This document shows positions 10,801-22,612 of a stretch of DNA of 64,000 bases, one piece after another. The notes beneath the pieces are model-generated. The model made no database searches. It was not told the DNA's origin and saw nothing but the letters and a program-made list of their open reading frames with translations. The DNA comes from Entoloma clypeatum (taxonomy: Eukaryota > Basidiomycota > Agaricomycetes > Agaricales > Entolomataceae), in assembly GCA_963565915.1 (NCBI GenBank), contig OY751489.1, forward strand, positions 3,782,001-3,846,000, in the 5' to 3' direction. The translations under genes were made by a program, and so were the position numbers. Positions within the stretch are counted from its first letter, which is position 1; every line of letters starts with the position of its first letter.

Positions 10801-12560
10801 CCGTGATTAAGGAAGACGCCTAGGGACAATAGGCGTGTGTCCATGTCCGGAATGTAGAATACAGGTCGGAGAAGATGGGTTTTTATTTCCCCATTTAGGG
10901 TATGCCGTACTGGAACGGCCCCAACTCCGAGAATTTCCAGTTTCTTTCCCTTTGCGGCTGTTTGGACAAATCACTTAGCCTTGAGAGGCCTGTAGTACGC
11001 GAAGTCCTTGAACTCATGGGTAAAGTGTAACGAGGCACCGGAGTCTAAGATCCATTGTGCGCGTTCTTTCTCCTTACAGTGTGTGCATGACGCAAAGTGC
11101 TCTGTGTATTTTTTATATAGATCGCTGTCAATATGATCCATACATTCTGCACTAGTACTAGCTAATATATTACACGTCTGAAAGGAGGTGTTATTAGCTT
11201 TCCTTAATTGGTCAGATTTAGGAGAGGGAGATGACGAACCGTCAAGTTCAATCAGCCCATCTTCGAATTGTTCCGGCCCCATCCGCTCGCTTTGATGGTC
11301 TATGTCCATCATCTTCAGCGATTCTTCTATCAACGGGGCTACGTGACGCTGTTTAGCCGGCCTTTTGTCGATGTCAGGAATGATGGTATCTAGGATACGA
11401 AGATTCGATCCTGAGGGGCGAGCACCAATGCCGTGCGCGAGTTTGCGGACATGGTCGTTCTTTTTCCACACGGATGGTTTTCCAGAAGGAAGCCCGGTGT
11501 ACTGTGACAGAGGGGGGTTCATTCGCTGAAGGAGCGACTGCATTCTTTGAGAGTCTGGCTGGGCGGTACTCATCGTTTTTCCGCGCCCAGTGACGGTTGT
11601 GAAGGACGGTGTCGGAAGAGGGGGGAAGTGGATGGCGGGAGCAACAAACTCAACTGTTTCCTCCACATGTTCGGACACGTTGTCCGCAGTGTTGGCGCTT
11701 TTCTTCTGATTGCGCCAGCGTCCTTTTCCCTTCTTCTTTTCAGAAGCGGTACTATGGTCGGTCGAGTTAGGCTGCTCGTCAGCATCGTTCTGCGAGGTAC
11801 TCGGCTTTTGCTGCTTTTCCCATTTGGGGTCCTGCCCCTTGCGTTTTGTCCCGGAAATTTTCCGGGCCTGCTCATTGGACGCATGAGTAGACCCGACCGA
11901 ATACTTGTGCCTGTATTCCGAGATGATGCTCTCGGCGACGGCTTTGTAGGTGAAATCGTCGGCGTCGTAGACCTGGAAAAGGGTGGTGGAGAGTGATGAC
12001 CAGGCGTCGGGAATTGCATTGGCAAGGATCATTGCCTGCATCAGATCGGGGACGACAAAGTTCGAATCGGCAAGCCGAGCGAAAAGAGACCCCAGGCGTT
12101 CGATTTCAGGCACGGGGTCGCGTCCTGACAGCTTGAAGGTGGCGGCGGTCTTGAAATCGCCGAAGATGACAGCCGGGGATACCTTGGAGTAGTTATCTTT
12201 CAGCGATTTCCACGTGTCAAGTGCCGAGGTGCTGTCCTTGATGTGGCGTCTGATCGCCTCAGAGACCTTCAGGCGTATCGCCCCGAGGGCTACGTCGTCG
12301 TCCCTGATCCAGGCTTTTTCTTCCTTACGGAAGCCGGGCTGGTCGATCGTGGTAGTCAGCACAGGGGGAGCAGCAGCAGTAGCCCCAGGGGTGGAGACCG
12401 TGGTGGTGAAGTCAGCGATCACGGGACGAGTGATGTCGCCAGAGACGATGCGCCAGACTCCTTGATGGAGGAGGTAAGACTTCATCTTTTCGGCCCAGCT
12501 CTGGTAGTCGATACCATCAAAGGGGGTGATGATGTCAAGAGCAGAGCGAGAGGTAGACAT
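7833..12560 (-). pseudogene. CopF gag-pol polyprotein, interrupted by one CGA-to-TGA stop
   Basis: The start is taken as the ATG at 12560, matching CopG. Gag and protease (DSGASLHF, about 11035) run to a TGA at 10971-10973, where CopG has CGA (Arg). The frame then continues to 7833 through integrase (H-x-H / CTGC zinc region, D, D, E core), RT with YVDD near 8795, and RNase H (STEAEY near 8150). The product in an intact copy is a single polyprotein that makes the particle, cDNA and integration complex. Only the protease-integrase junction is interrupted, so this copy could be rescued in trans. Very close to CopG at the protein level. Confidence 0.93.
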
Positions 12561-12910
12561 TTTAGATGAATCTAAAAAAGGGTTCCCAATCAGTGATGTG
12601 TTATGAATATGATTCAAGAAAACAATTAAATGATTCCTTATGACATATTCCCTTTAGGAATAGCGGTCACGGGAAAACCCTTTATATGTCAGAAACGTAT
12701 AAGGTGCGATCAACGTTTCCACATGGAGTGTACTAGGTCAATCCCCTTAGGGACGTCTCATGACAGGTACTTGTCGTAATGACGTTCCCAGGTTCATATG
12801 TGAAGAAGTAAGACTCAGAACCTAGATCTTTCGATCGGTTCTTTGCCAACCAGGGTAGAGTGGGCAGGTACTCGCTGTTGCCAGCGTTTCCCAAGTCCCT
12901 CTGCTATCCG

Positions 12911-12922
12911 GGGCCCATAACC
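12911..12922 (-). other. CopF primer binding site (half-tRNA type)
   Basis: The plus strand reads GGGCCCATAACC directly against the 5' LTR, resembling the anticodon arm of initiator tRNA-Met (CAT anticodon in the loop). A site complementary to that internal region is the known Drosophila copia and Ty5 priming mode. CopG (57210-57221) and CopE (34521-34532) have the same arrangement. Confidence 0.65.
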
Positions 12923-13231
12923 TGTTGAAGTTCCACCTGGGCGTTAGCCACAGATGTACTGAGCAACCAGCTACAGTGGAAGTACTCTACATAACCGTTC
13001 TAGCCACTTACATGGTTTGGGAGGGGTGAGGCTGGTGAGAGCGGTTGAGGCTGGTAAGAGCGATGGAGCTGGTTAAGAGTCAAGAGACAACTTGTTGATA
13101 TTGACAGTTTCCTGGTCTTATATACCGTACTACTGTTTGTACCAACCAAACAAGTATGTAATGAAGATGTGTAAAGGTCACATGATGTAATCTAATCTAA
13201 TCTAATCTACATGATGGGAAAAGTTTCAACA
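12923..13231 (-). repeat. CopF 5' LTR
   Basis: 309 bp, almost identical to 7449-7757; followed by the duplicated ATCTT at 13232-13236. Confidence 0.94.
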
Positions 13232-13423
13232 ATCTTAGTCTTTCCGACCCTCACCGCCTTGGTCATCCTCCGCTTCACCTCCGACTCCGCTTCCGCTCCC
13301 ATTCTGCAGCTTCATTTAAAACGCTGGCACTGCCAGCATGACGAAGCGTTGTCATTCCTAAAGAACAAGTTAATAACGAAGCGTATAAAGAAATAGAGAG
13401 ACTTACTCCGATGGCCAAAAACA
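13232..13423 (-). pseudogene. GypA antisense accessory gene: 5' part of exon 2 and the intron
   Basis: The minus strand carries the splice donor GTAAGT (13399-13404) and acceptor TTCTTTAG, then the second cysteine half-motif (C-W-Q-C). A TGA follows four codons later, where GypB has CGA. Donor GTAAGT here and GTGAGT in GypB are both consensus, so the intron is conserved between diverged copies. GypI inserted just upstream on the exon 1 side (13424-13428 duplication). Non-functional in this copy. Confidence 0.8.
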
Positions 13424-13428
13424 CAAGT

Positions 13429-13746
13429 TGTTGAGGCGACGCTAAGTCAAACAATGTTGCGAGCCCAAACTTAGGAACGAAGTGGAAAAGTGATAAGAGA
13501 ACTGTATTGCCAAGAGACCCAGCAGGAATCTCAAGAGAACAAGCTATTGAATACAAGTGAAAGTACCCTACTTATATATGTAAATACCATGAGGCTGCGT
13601 TGAGGCAGTGTCATGCTACACGACTCCAGATCCTTCGCATCCTGCTGTGTTGTAATGATAAGATGTCCTCATGTCGACACGATGTAGATAAGATAAGATC
13701 GAGATAAGATAAGATAAAGTGAAAAAGTGAAAATATGATCATAACA
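13429..13746 (-). repeat. GypI 3' LTR with GATA-motif cluster and TATA box
   Basis: TGTTGAGG to CATAACA. It carries five or more GATAAG-type words within 13680-13720. On the minus strand, TATATAAG (about 13571-13578) is followed 33 nt later by AGCTTGTTCT (reverse complement of 13536-13545), the predicted RNA 5' end. The same GATA cluster is in the other GypI LTR and in GypJ. Confidence 0.9.
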
Positions 13747-13757
13747 TTACCCCCTTT

Positions 13758-16700
13758 CTAGATCTCAACTTCCAGGTGAGATATGATGTTGTCTGGGGTG
13801 TCGGTGAAATTCTCATATGGTTTAAATTTTAATCCTTCAAAGATGTTTGCACATAAGTGCCAGGGTGCGTTTGGGTTTAATTTAAAGAAGTCCTCCACCA
13901 CTTCCTTGGCATGTTCCAGGTGATCCTTGGGTTCCCATGTGTTGTGGTCCGGAGTCAGACCTTCCCATTGCAGTAAATATTCCAGCTTTCCTCTCTTCAA
14001 CCTTGAGTCAATAACTTTAGCGACATTGTACTCCTCTTCGCCATTGATAACTATTGGGTTTGGTGCCTGCACCCTTTGTGATCTAAATAGTGGCTCCTTA
14101 AATAATTGGACCCATGATACATTGATAACCGGGTGGATTTTCCATGACTTTGGCAATTTAAGTTCCACAGCGTGTGACGAAATGATCTTGGTTATGGCAT
14201 AGGGTCCAATCCATCGTTCGGCAAGTTTCTTTAAGGGCCGGTTCAACTTCAGGTCTTTAGTCAATAACCAAACTTTGTCGCCAACTTTGTAAACTGGTGC
14301 ATCACCCCGTTTCAGGTTCGCATACCATCTCTTCTCATGCTTTTACTAGCGCCGCTTCTGCCTCCTCATGAATCTTCTTCATTCGCTCCGTGAATTCTTT
14401 TGCCGGTTCTGACTTTTCTGTCCTCCAAGATTCTACGCCCATCCTAGGGTTAAACCCATAATTTACATAGAATGGCAAAACTGAGTTGCCATGTGAATTT
14501 CATTATTATAGGTGAACTCCGTGGTTGCCATCCATTCGGGCCAATCTGTTTGCCGATGGGAGATAAACGATCTCAGATATTGCTCCAACTCCTGATTGAT
14601 CTGTTCCGTCTGTCCATCTGTCTGCGGATGATACACCGTTGATAATTTAGTTGTGATTCCCAATATTTTATTTAGTTCCTTTATAAATATTGCCGCAAAT
14701 TGTGCTCCGCAATCTGATGTTAATGATTCTGGAAGTCCATGAAGTTTCCAGACTTCATCCCGATATAGTTTAGCTAATCCTTCTGCCAAGACTTCATTGT
14801 GTGTTCTGATAAAGTGTGACTGCTTAGTGGATCTGCAAGCCACCACTAATACCGCGTTGTACCCCTGAGCTTCTGGGAGTCCTACAATAAAATCTGCCGT
14901 AACATGTTTCCATGGTCCTGCATGTTCCGTGTTTGCTTTTAATTTACTGGCTAGTGGTTGAGGCACGTTCTTTGATCATTGACATTTGTTGCAGCCCTCA
15001 ACATAAGCTTTGACCATGTTTGTGATTCTGGGCCACCAATAATTACGGGTAACTAATTCCAGGGTTTCCATTGACCTGGATGTCCAGTGACTGGATTTTC
15101 ATGATGTAATTTAATAATTTCCACCCTGAGTTCTTGATCCTTTGGAACGTAAACCTTTCCTCTGTGCAACCATAAACCCTGCTCCTCATGCCATTCCTCC
15201 GCTCATAATGTTTTTGTGTTTGTTTTCTTTAATTCTTCCACTGCTTTGAGTACCTGCTCATTGAATTTCTTTGCATCCCTGATACATTTTAATAGTTTAC
15301 TTTCTTCTCCATCAATAAGTAGATGTCCCCAATCCATTGCATGCAAGTGGAAATATTTGGGTTTCAATAGTGTTACATCCTCATTGTCATTTTCCACCCC
15401 CTTTCTATGGTCGACTCTTCTTGAAAGAGCGTCCGCCTTCCCCATTGAAGTTCCTGCCTTGTGTATTAATTTAAAGTTGAAACATGTTAGATACAACACC
15501 CAACGTGCTTGTCTGTGATTAAGCTTTCGACCCTGCATGAAGTACTCAAGGTTTTTATGATCGGTCCAGATCTCAACCTCATGTTTGGCTCCTTCAAGGT
15601 GGTGTCTCCATGCTTCCAGCGCTCAAATTATGCCCAGCATTTCTTTATTGTGTACGTCATAATTTCGTTCCACATCGTTCAATCCTTTAGATAGAAAGGC
15701 ACATGGCCTCCATTTCTCATCCTCACATTCCATAGATAGAATCACTCCCGTGGCGAAGTCCGATGCATCTGATTCTACTCTTAACTTCTGATCTGGATCG
15801 GGAGATACCAATATGGGTGCTTCCATAAATAACTTTTTTAATGCGTCAAACCCTTCCTCCTGTTCCGTACTCCATTTCCATACCATGTCCTTCCTTGTTA
15901 ACTTATGTAATGGTCCAGCCACTTTAGAGAAATCCTTGATGAATCACCAATAGAAGTTGGCAAGTCCAAGGAATGATTGTACTTCCTTGATCTTAGTCGG
16001 TGTCGGCCATTGTTGGATGGCATCTACTTTTGAAGGGTCCATCCAAATTCCATCCTTCCCAATAATTAATCCCAAGAACTCTATTTCGTCTCTATCAAAG
16101 AAAAATTTCTCTGGTTTCAGGAATAAATTGTTTTCTCATAATCCTCTCAAAACTTCCTCCACTATGGCGTCATGTCCTTCCTCTCCTTTTGTTGCCACCA
16201 ATATATCATTGATATAAATAACCATGTATCCCTGGTCGATCAAGTCCCTAAAGATATCGTTCATCATGGTCTGGAACATGCTCAGGGAATTATTCAATCC
16301 AAAAAACATGACTGTCGGTTCAAAGGCTCCATCAGGGGTTGTAAATGCCGCTTTCCACTCGTCTCCTTCCTTGATGCGCACATTGTTGTAGCCCCATCTG
16401 AGATCCATCTTGGTGAACCTTTTCTTCCCTTTTAACTTATCAATCAACTCCGGAATCAATGGGAGTGGATAATTATTGCGGACAGTCCAGCTGTTAATAT
16501 GTCAGTAATCCTGTACCATTCGTTTCTTTCCATCTTTTTTGGGTATAAAGAATACTGGCAAAGTTTGTGGTGACTTGGTAGGTCGAATATATCCTTTGCA
16601 TAATTGATCATCCACAAATTCTGATACTTCCCTCCTTTCGTCCGGTGACAAGGGGTAGACTTTGGCCTTTTTTGGTACGAAATCTGGCTTTAGGTCTATG

Positions 16701-18552
16701 GCGTGATCCCATGGTTTCTGGACTGGTAACCTTTCTGACGCTTTCTTTTCAAAGACTGATAGATAGTTGTGATATTTCCGGGGGGCGGCCTGTTCCGCTG
16801 GTACTTCATCTGAGGGTTCTCCCTTAGCTGCTCTGAGCATGTGGATCACCTCCTCTCCCACTTCTTTTTCATTTCCTTCTACTACTTCTTCCATTCTTCC
16901 ACCCCATCTGGTTCTTGCAGTTTTATTTAAATAACGCATTTGATGCATGCCACATTCTTCTGGACATCTTGATAGTTTAATCTCTGCTTTTTCCCAATTG
17001 ATTTCTGAATTATGGCATTTCAGCCAGGTATATCCAACAATGATTTTAGCTTTCCCTAGGTTGCATGCTTCAAACACTGCTATCTCCATGTGTCCCTTAT
17101 ACCGCATAGCCATGACTGCTTCATGCGTAATTGAACCTCCTTGGTTAAGTGTGCCATCAACGTTGTAGACCTGAATGGGAAAAGATAGTTCCCTTAATTT
17201 AATATTGTTCCTTTTGGCGAAGTCCAGATCAATGAACATGCCTGTCGCCCCTGAGTCTAATAATGCATCAACATCAAAGGTGTGTTTGTCCTGCAATGTT
17301 TCCAGTGTGATTTTCATCATAAGCTCCTTTTCCAAAGAAGCAGATCAAATAAAAGATGGTTCCCCCATAGAGTCTGTTTGCCTAGTTAAAGTATCTGATT
17401 CTTCGCAACAGGGAATTAAGCATTCGTCCGTAAGGGCTGAACCAAGCCTTGTTTCCAAGGACTCCCCAATGATATAGTTTACAAGCGTATCTAAGTCTGA
17501 TTCATCTTTTTTTGGTTTTTCTCTTCTAGGTTTATCTAATAGTATTTTATTGTACATAACTGCTGCATCCGAAAGTTTCTGAAACCATGATTTTACAGTG
17601 TCCTTATGTATATAAGAGTCTATAGGCAATTGTTTGTAACGATTTGTCAGAGCCAGCAGGGGAATTACTGGTTGACGTTCACAAAACCCTGCTGCCCTGT
17701 AGCTTGTCCATTGGGGTTCAGCGCAGGCGCACTATTCACACCCATTTGTCCATTTGTGGCTTGATGCACTTGACGCCTTGCTGCTATCTGTCATACAATC
17801 TCTTCTTCCTCATGTTCATCAATCTGTTTGATCATTGCCGCTTGTACCCTGCGCTGCGGCTGCCTGCAATCTTGGGTGAAATGCCCCTGTCCACCACAGT
17901 TATAGCAATTACCAGGAGCTTGTCACTGGTTTCTGTCAATGTTCATTGCATTCAGGTCCCGTCGTTGTTGCTGCTGACTGTTTTGCTGGGGATGGTACCC
18001 CCCATTCTGTTGTTGCCCAAAGGGCCTTCCAAAATTATTCTGGCCTTGTGGCCGTGGTGCTTGCTGATTCTGAGGGTGATTTCCCCATTGGTTTCCTTGT
18101 CTTTGAGGTCCCTGCCTCATTCCTTGCCTCATGGCATAATTCTCTTCAGCCCTTCCGATGGCTGAGATTTCTTTGACAGTTTCCTGCATGGTGTCCTGTC
18201 ATCTTCCTTGCTGAAACAATTGCTGTATGATTGAGTCCCAGGCATTTCTCTCCAGTAAGGAAATCCCATGATGATCCTCAATTTTCCCTTTGATCACCAG
18301 TGTTCCAAACTGCGTGATCCAATCGTCTGTTTTCATCTGGTTCTGTTTGAACCCCTCAATCTTTGCTCTGGCCCATTCCACTTCAGTGGTAGGGCAAAAC
18401 CTCATGGTGATCTCATAAACCAAGTTTTGGTACATTGGCCAATCATTAGATTCCATGCATTGGGTGAGTTGTGTCTCCCCATATGTTTCTGCAATCGGTC
18501 CATCTAATTGGGACCAGACTGCGATACAGATCTCATCATTCCCATGTAACAA
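13758..18552 (-). pseudogene. GypI gag-pol (broken)
   Basis: Recognisable parts from high to low coordinate: capsid-type gag (18199-18552); Gln-rich linker (17923-18189); a CCHC knuckle (CYNCGGQGHF) near 17890; protease with LLDSGATG near 17260; RT with the palm motif changed to YIND near 16220; RNase H (15203-15922); integrase core (14463-14966); and a chromodomain ([18 protein letters not shown]) near 13950, ending at 13758. Reading is interrupted at many places, so it is inactive. A chromodomain on integrase is known to steer chromoviruses to heterochromatin marks, which fits the nested layout. Confidence 0.88.
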
Positions 18553-19332
18553 ATCTCAATTTACTCGGACCCATGTGAGCATTTTTGCCCACCATCCCAA
18601 AAACAGGGGTTGGGATCCATTGTATTTGCCGGGATCTGCGGCTATTTCAATTCTTCAGCCTGGTCAGTGAGGAGGAGGAGGAGGTGGTGCGATGAGGGGG
18701 GCATGATGTTCGGGGAGTTTGGGGGCTTTGTCCTGAAAATCTTGGTTGTTCATGATGGTGTTTTGACGGGGGGGAAGTGTTTTGGTTTGAACAATAGTAC
18801 CTTATGTCAGGCACGCAACCCTGTTCTGACGCTTAGGTGAAAAAAATTCTGAAAAGAAAACCCAAAGAACAATCTGTCTACCCAGGCAGTCGGGATGCCC
18901 AAATAGAGGAAGATCTAGAAAAGATGAAGTCCACGCGGTCAATACCCCTACGCGTGCTGGACTGGTTGAATTGAGATGTTGAGGAGTTGGGGATTGGAAC
19001 ACCTTTTGTGAACTAGACGTGTACGGTCTTCTCTTCCAAACCGTCACACGTGCCAGCAACTTCCCCAAAGGTTAGATGTGTCGGCCTTTGGTCACCTCGA
19101 CATGGGACGGGCTCAATGTTTCCCTGTGTGTCTCGAATAGCAACACTAGTTATAATGGGTGTACCAAGTGTTTCTCTTCTTATTCCTGAAGTCCAGGAGG
19201 TCCCCCTTAATGCTAGGGTCCATGTGTAATAATGAAGTGCGACTTTTAATGCAAAAGTGCGAAACGGCAGGGATAGTGATAATGGAGTAGAAAGTGTGTG
19301 TTTGGGCGGGTGGTGATGAGAGCTTGTTCTTC
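18553..19332 (-). other. GypI 5' internal region with predicted self-primer site
   Basis: About 780 bp between the recognisable gag and the 5' LTR. It contains only broken gag N-terminal and leader sequence; I see no intact ORF. The plus strand at 19321-19330 reads AGCTTGTTCT, two bases from the LTR. On the element strand this is AGAACAAGCT, complementary to the predicted RNA start in the LTR. Confidence 0.55.
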
Positions 19333-19641
19333 TGTTGAGGCGACATTAAGTCAAATGACGTTGCGAGCCCAAACTTAGAAACAAAGTGGAAAAGTGATAA
19401 GAGAACTGTATTGCCAAGAGACCCAGCAGGAATCTCAAGAGAACAATACAAGTGAAAGTACCCTACTTATTATGTAAATACCATGAGGCTGCGTTGAGGC
19501 AGCGTCATGCTACGCGACTCCGGATCCTTCGCATCCTGCTGCATTGTAATGATAAGATGTCCTCATGTATGACACAATGTAGATAAGATAAGATCAAGAT
19601 AAGATAAGATAAAGTGAAAAAGTGAAAATATGATCATAACA
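19333..19641 (-). repeat. GypI 5' LTR
   Basis: 309 bp, TGTTGAGG to CATAACA, followed by the duplicated CAAGT. A 9-bp deletion relative to 13429-13746 removes part of the predicted transcription start, which would itself disable this promoter. Confidence 0.92.
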
Positions 19642-19646
19642 CAAGT

Positions 19647-19983
19647 CCCCCACTTTCAAGCAGGAGGTGCAATCCTCCTTGCCCTGCTCGTAACTTGCAG
19701 GCATATCCTTGAAAACCCCCTGCAGCCGGACTTTCTTCACCTCCACATCCACCGCATCCGCATCCGCATCCACACCCGCAACCAGCTCCTTTGCCTTTGC
19801 TTTCTCTGCCTTCCTCTCTGCTTGTTTCCACTCTTTCACTGCCCTTTTTGCCTCCGCGCGCTCTGCATCTTCCTTCGCGCGCTCCTCTGCCTCCTGCAGC
19901 TTCCTCTCCAACTCCTCGGTGACCTTCTTCTGGCGCTCCCTTTCAGCACAGAGAGTGGCGAGGGGTGAGTTCTCAGTGGATAT
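19647..19983 (-). pseudogene. GypA antisense accessory gene, exon 1 (start codon lost)
   Basis: Matches exon 1 of the GypB gene: a Glu/Lys/Ala-rich coiled coil followed by the first cysteine half-motif (C-T-S-C-x6-C). The ATG of GypB corresponds to ATA here (19981-19983 reverse), a G-to-A change. GypI separates it from the intron. With the exon 2 stop and the CopF insertion this copy is dead. Confidence 0.82.
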
Positions 19984-20113
19984 AGCAGATAGGCGACAGG
20001 ATAGATGTTGTGGTTAGGTGACAAGAGAGAAAAATCATGTGCAAGCTTTTCAACCAACGGTCACGTGGATTACCTCATCTTGGCCTCAGGGTTTGGCCCT
20101 AAGAGGGAAATAC
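19984..20113 (+). other. GypA 3' spacer and polypurine tract
   Basis: 130 bp between the accessory gene start and the 3' LTR. AAGAGGGAAA at 20101-20110 is the likely polypurine tract for plus-strand priming. The same spacer in GypB has a CACGTG box (near 24692) that reads CATGTG here. Confidence 0.6.
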
Positions 20114-20640
20114 TGTCATAACCATACGATTCACATCCGACTTATCCGACAACTCTGACGATTCATCTGCTCCGACATCTGCTCCAACAACATATTTGAT
20201 TATACTTCTACTACGTAACATCTCAACCATACTTACAAGTAGACATATGTTGTTCACTTTTCATTTGCTACTCTCCGTACTCCAAATGTTCCAATGGTCA
20301 ACTCCGATATCTGCACATCACTTATAGTAATGCTAATCATTCTAGTCTACTATAAATAGTGTACCAAACCTGTCGTAGAACCTCAGTTCAAATATCATAT
20401 GTTACACCTCATTCGCATCCATCTCTACTTGCCTTTGAGCATTCGCTCTGTCACCTCCACTCATCCGCTCATCTGACAACCACCAATCCAAAATCGAGGA
20501 CCACGTCAAAGAGTGGGGTGCAACGCACAAGTTGAAGCCAGGCCCTTTCTGCCAACGCCGCACTTATCACATCTGCTCCTCCACTACTCCACTCCAACTC
20601 GTCCGACGTTTTTTGACGTTGAAAAAAATGCTACATGACA
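20114..20640 (+). repeat. GypA 3' LTR
   Basis: 527 bp, TGTCATAACC to CATGACA, followed by the AGTTT duplication. It lacks about 9 bp (TTCTATTTA region) present in the 5' LTR and differs at many other sites, indicating an old insertion. Confidence 0.93.
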
Positions 20641-22612
20641 AGTTTTGGAATTGAGTGACTGGTAGTCTTGTACAAGACGAAGGGAGCCATCCTTCTTCTT
20701 GATGTAGAATACCAGAGATGCCATCGGAGACTTGGAAGGGCGGATCCGACCAGTTGCAAGGTTTTCCTCCAAAAACATGTTGAGTTCCTTCTGTTTGTTC
20801 GGAGCAAGCCCGCCGGAGAGGCATCCAAAACAAGTTCAATGGCGTGGTCCCAAGTCTGCTCTTCCAGTAAGAGGTCTTTGAGAATATGTCTTCGAAGTCA
20901 AACAAGTGGTCTGGTACAGAGTCACGGAAAGATTTAGGTTCTTGGTCACTGAGGAAGGCCTCCGATAGATGTTGCAAGATATTGGATGAAGCGCAGATGA
21001 ACTCCGCCTCCATGGGTACTGTTCCAACAAAAAGGCAATCTCCCTCCTCAAACTCATCTTCTTCCTTATCGCCTTCTGCTGACTCCTCCGCTTCCTCTTC
21101 TTCTGTGACATCCTCTGCCCATGGGCCACACGGAGCCTCCTCTGCTAGACCGGACGTCGGAGTGGAACCCATCCGACAGGCTTGGATGCAGACTTGTTCA
21201 AACTTCCACTCCTTCCGCTCTTGGGCTGCCTCCTGGTGGCATGTCCGACATTGTCCAGGACACTGGCTCATCTTCACTTCCCCTGAAGCCCAATCTACCT
21301 CGGGGTTGTGTTCTTTGAGCCAAGTGAAACCTAACACAATTTCTTGTTTTCCCAAGCTTGTTACTGCAAGCTGGGTCCGCTCCGAGTGATCCCAATAGAG
21401 GAGCACTACATCCAACACCTCTGTTATCGCTCCGGCCTTGTTTGGAGTTCCATTGATGTTGTATACTGGAATTGTGCATTGTAGTTTTTGAGTAGAGAGT
21501 CAATGTTTCTTGACCAGAGTGCATTCAATAAATGACCCTGTTGCCCTGCTGTTGAGTAAAGCCTTTTGTGATAGTGTGTCTTTGGTGTCGGTAGTTTCAA
21601 GAACTATGTCTAGTTCAATAGAATTGTCAGAGTGAGCGGATGTGAGGACATATTGTTTTGGAAGCTAACGCTCCCACTTAGAGAGGCAAAGGCGGATAGG
21701 ATTTGCGGAGTTGGGTGCGACTATAGGATCATTTGCAGGCTTAGAGATGGAGGGTATAGGGTCATATTGTTCCATAAATAATGCAGCATAATGGTTTTTA
21801 GTAGACAACGAGGGTGCACTGTTCACTTGTTGTGAGGAGGAAAATCCTCCTGTCCTCCCTCCGACTCCGCAGACTCTGTGGGCGGAACAGAGTTATCTTC
21901 TGCTGCATCCTTTACCATGAGTTGTTCCATAACAAACTTGTCCTGCTCCTCCATTGTCATGAAGCGAACATCAAAGTGAAGGGGGCATTCCTGACTAAAG
22001 TGGCCCGTTTTGTTACATCTGAAGCATGCATTGGCATTCTTGCCTTTGATGCATGAAGTATCAATGTCCATTGCATTAGGGTCCCTTGTCGGCAGAGCGG
22101 ATGTGAGCGTGGGCAGAGCTGTATGCGGAGTGAATGGAATGTAGGGGCAAGGGAATACTGAGGTGCCAGGTACTCTTGGTCCGACAATGTTGCGGAAGGC
22201 AGATGTGCGGGTCAGAGCAGTGGCTTTGAAGGCTTTGTTGGCAATCCTATTGTTGTCATTGATTCGTGCTGCAGAGTACCACTCATCAGGGTTGTCATCT
22301 GCAGGCCGTCCGTGGGTCAGGGTGGCAATCTCGTTCTGAATGTCAGAATGGAGACCATGGCAGAATTTGAGTACAATGTTGGTATTCTCCTGATAGCCCA
22401 CTTTGTCAATGTAGTCTTTGAACTTGTCAATATAGGTCTCAACATCCCGTTGGCCTTGATAATAGGATTCTCCTTTGAGGATCAGTCTCGCGTCCTGTTC
22501 CTCATTCTTCGGAGTAAACTCCGCCATGAAGACTGTGTGGAAGTCCACCCAAGTCTGATAAGGCGGAGCACTGGTCCTCCGCTCTTGTTGGATGATCCGA
22601 TCCACAAAGCGT
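20641..22612 (-). mobile_element. GypD' part 2: RT start, protease and gag (decayed)
   Basis: Continues GypD' after GypA. On the minus strand: N-terminal RT fragments (20584-20830), the protease-RT linker (20567-21418), and gag with a CCHC knuckle (CFRCNKTGHFSQEC, about 21990-22030) inside an open piece, 21823-22605. The protease carries the same one-base frame break as GypD (AATGCACAATTCC near 21473). The element is cut off at 22612 inside gag by a deletion junction with a GypI-type LTR scrap. Its gag piece is open for 260 codons but has no start region or promoter. Confidence 0.9.

Larger units (their letters stand above)
7449..13231 (-). mobile_element. CopF: near-intact Ty1/Copia retrotransposon with one nonsense mutation
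   Basis: 5783 bp, the same length as CopG. LTRs are 7449-7757 and 12923-13231 (309 bp each), with target duplication ATCTT. By eye the LTRs differ at two sites only, both G to A at CpG in the ACGTGATG motifs flanking the TAATC repeats. The coding region is continuous except for one TGA. A purine tract (RC of 7758-7768, G-rich) precedes the 3' LTR, and a tRNA-like primer site lies at 12911-12922. A young insertion, silenced or about to decay. Confidence 0.95.
13429..19641 (-). mobile_element. GypI: full-length but decayed Ty3/Gypsy chromovirus
   Basis: LTRs are 13429-13746 (318 bp) and 19333-19641 (309 bp); duplication CAAGT at 13424-13428 and 19642-19646. The right LTR lacks nine bases around the predicted RNA start. 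Internal order on the minus strand: gag, protease, RT, RNase H, integrase, chromodomain. Many stops and frame breaks. It sits inside GypA. A relative, GypJ, occupies 60336-64000. Confidence 0.93.
1726..20640 (+). mobile_element. GypA: Ty3/Gypsy chromovirus split by CopF and GypI
   Basis: The complete outline is visible: 5' LTR 1726-2261, gag, pol with a C-terminal chromodomain, an antisense spliced accessory gene, polypurine tract and 3' LTR 20114-20640, with duplication AGTTT on both sides. CopF sits in exon 2 of the accessory gene and GypI in its intron region. Without these nested elements it would be about 6.9 kb. The coding parts carry many stops, and the two LTRs differ by numerous substitutions and a small indel, so it is an old inactive copy. 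GypB is the second copy; solo LTRs of the family occur elsewhere in the window. Confidence 0.93.

Noticed and set aside
11547..12569. Plus-strand ORFs inside CopF gag (and 55600-56867 in CopG)
   Set aside because: Antisense shadows of an intact gag; no separate family features, and codon-level similarity follows the sense protein.
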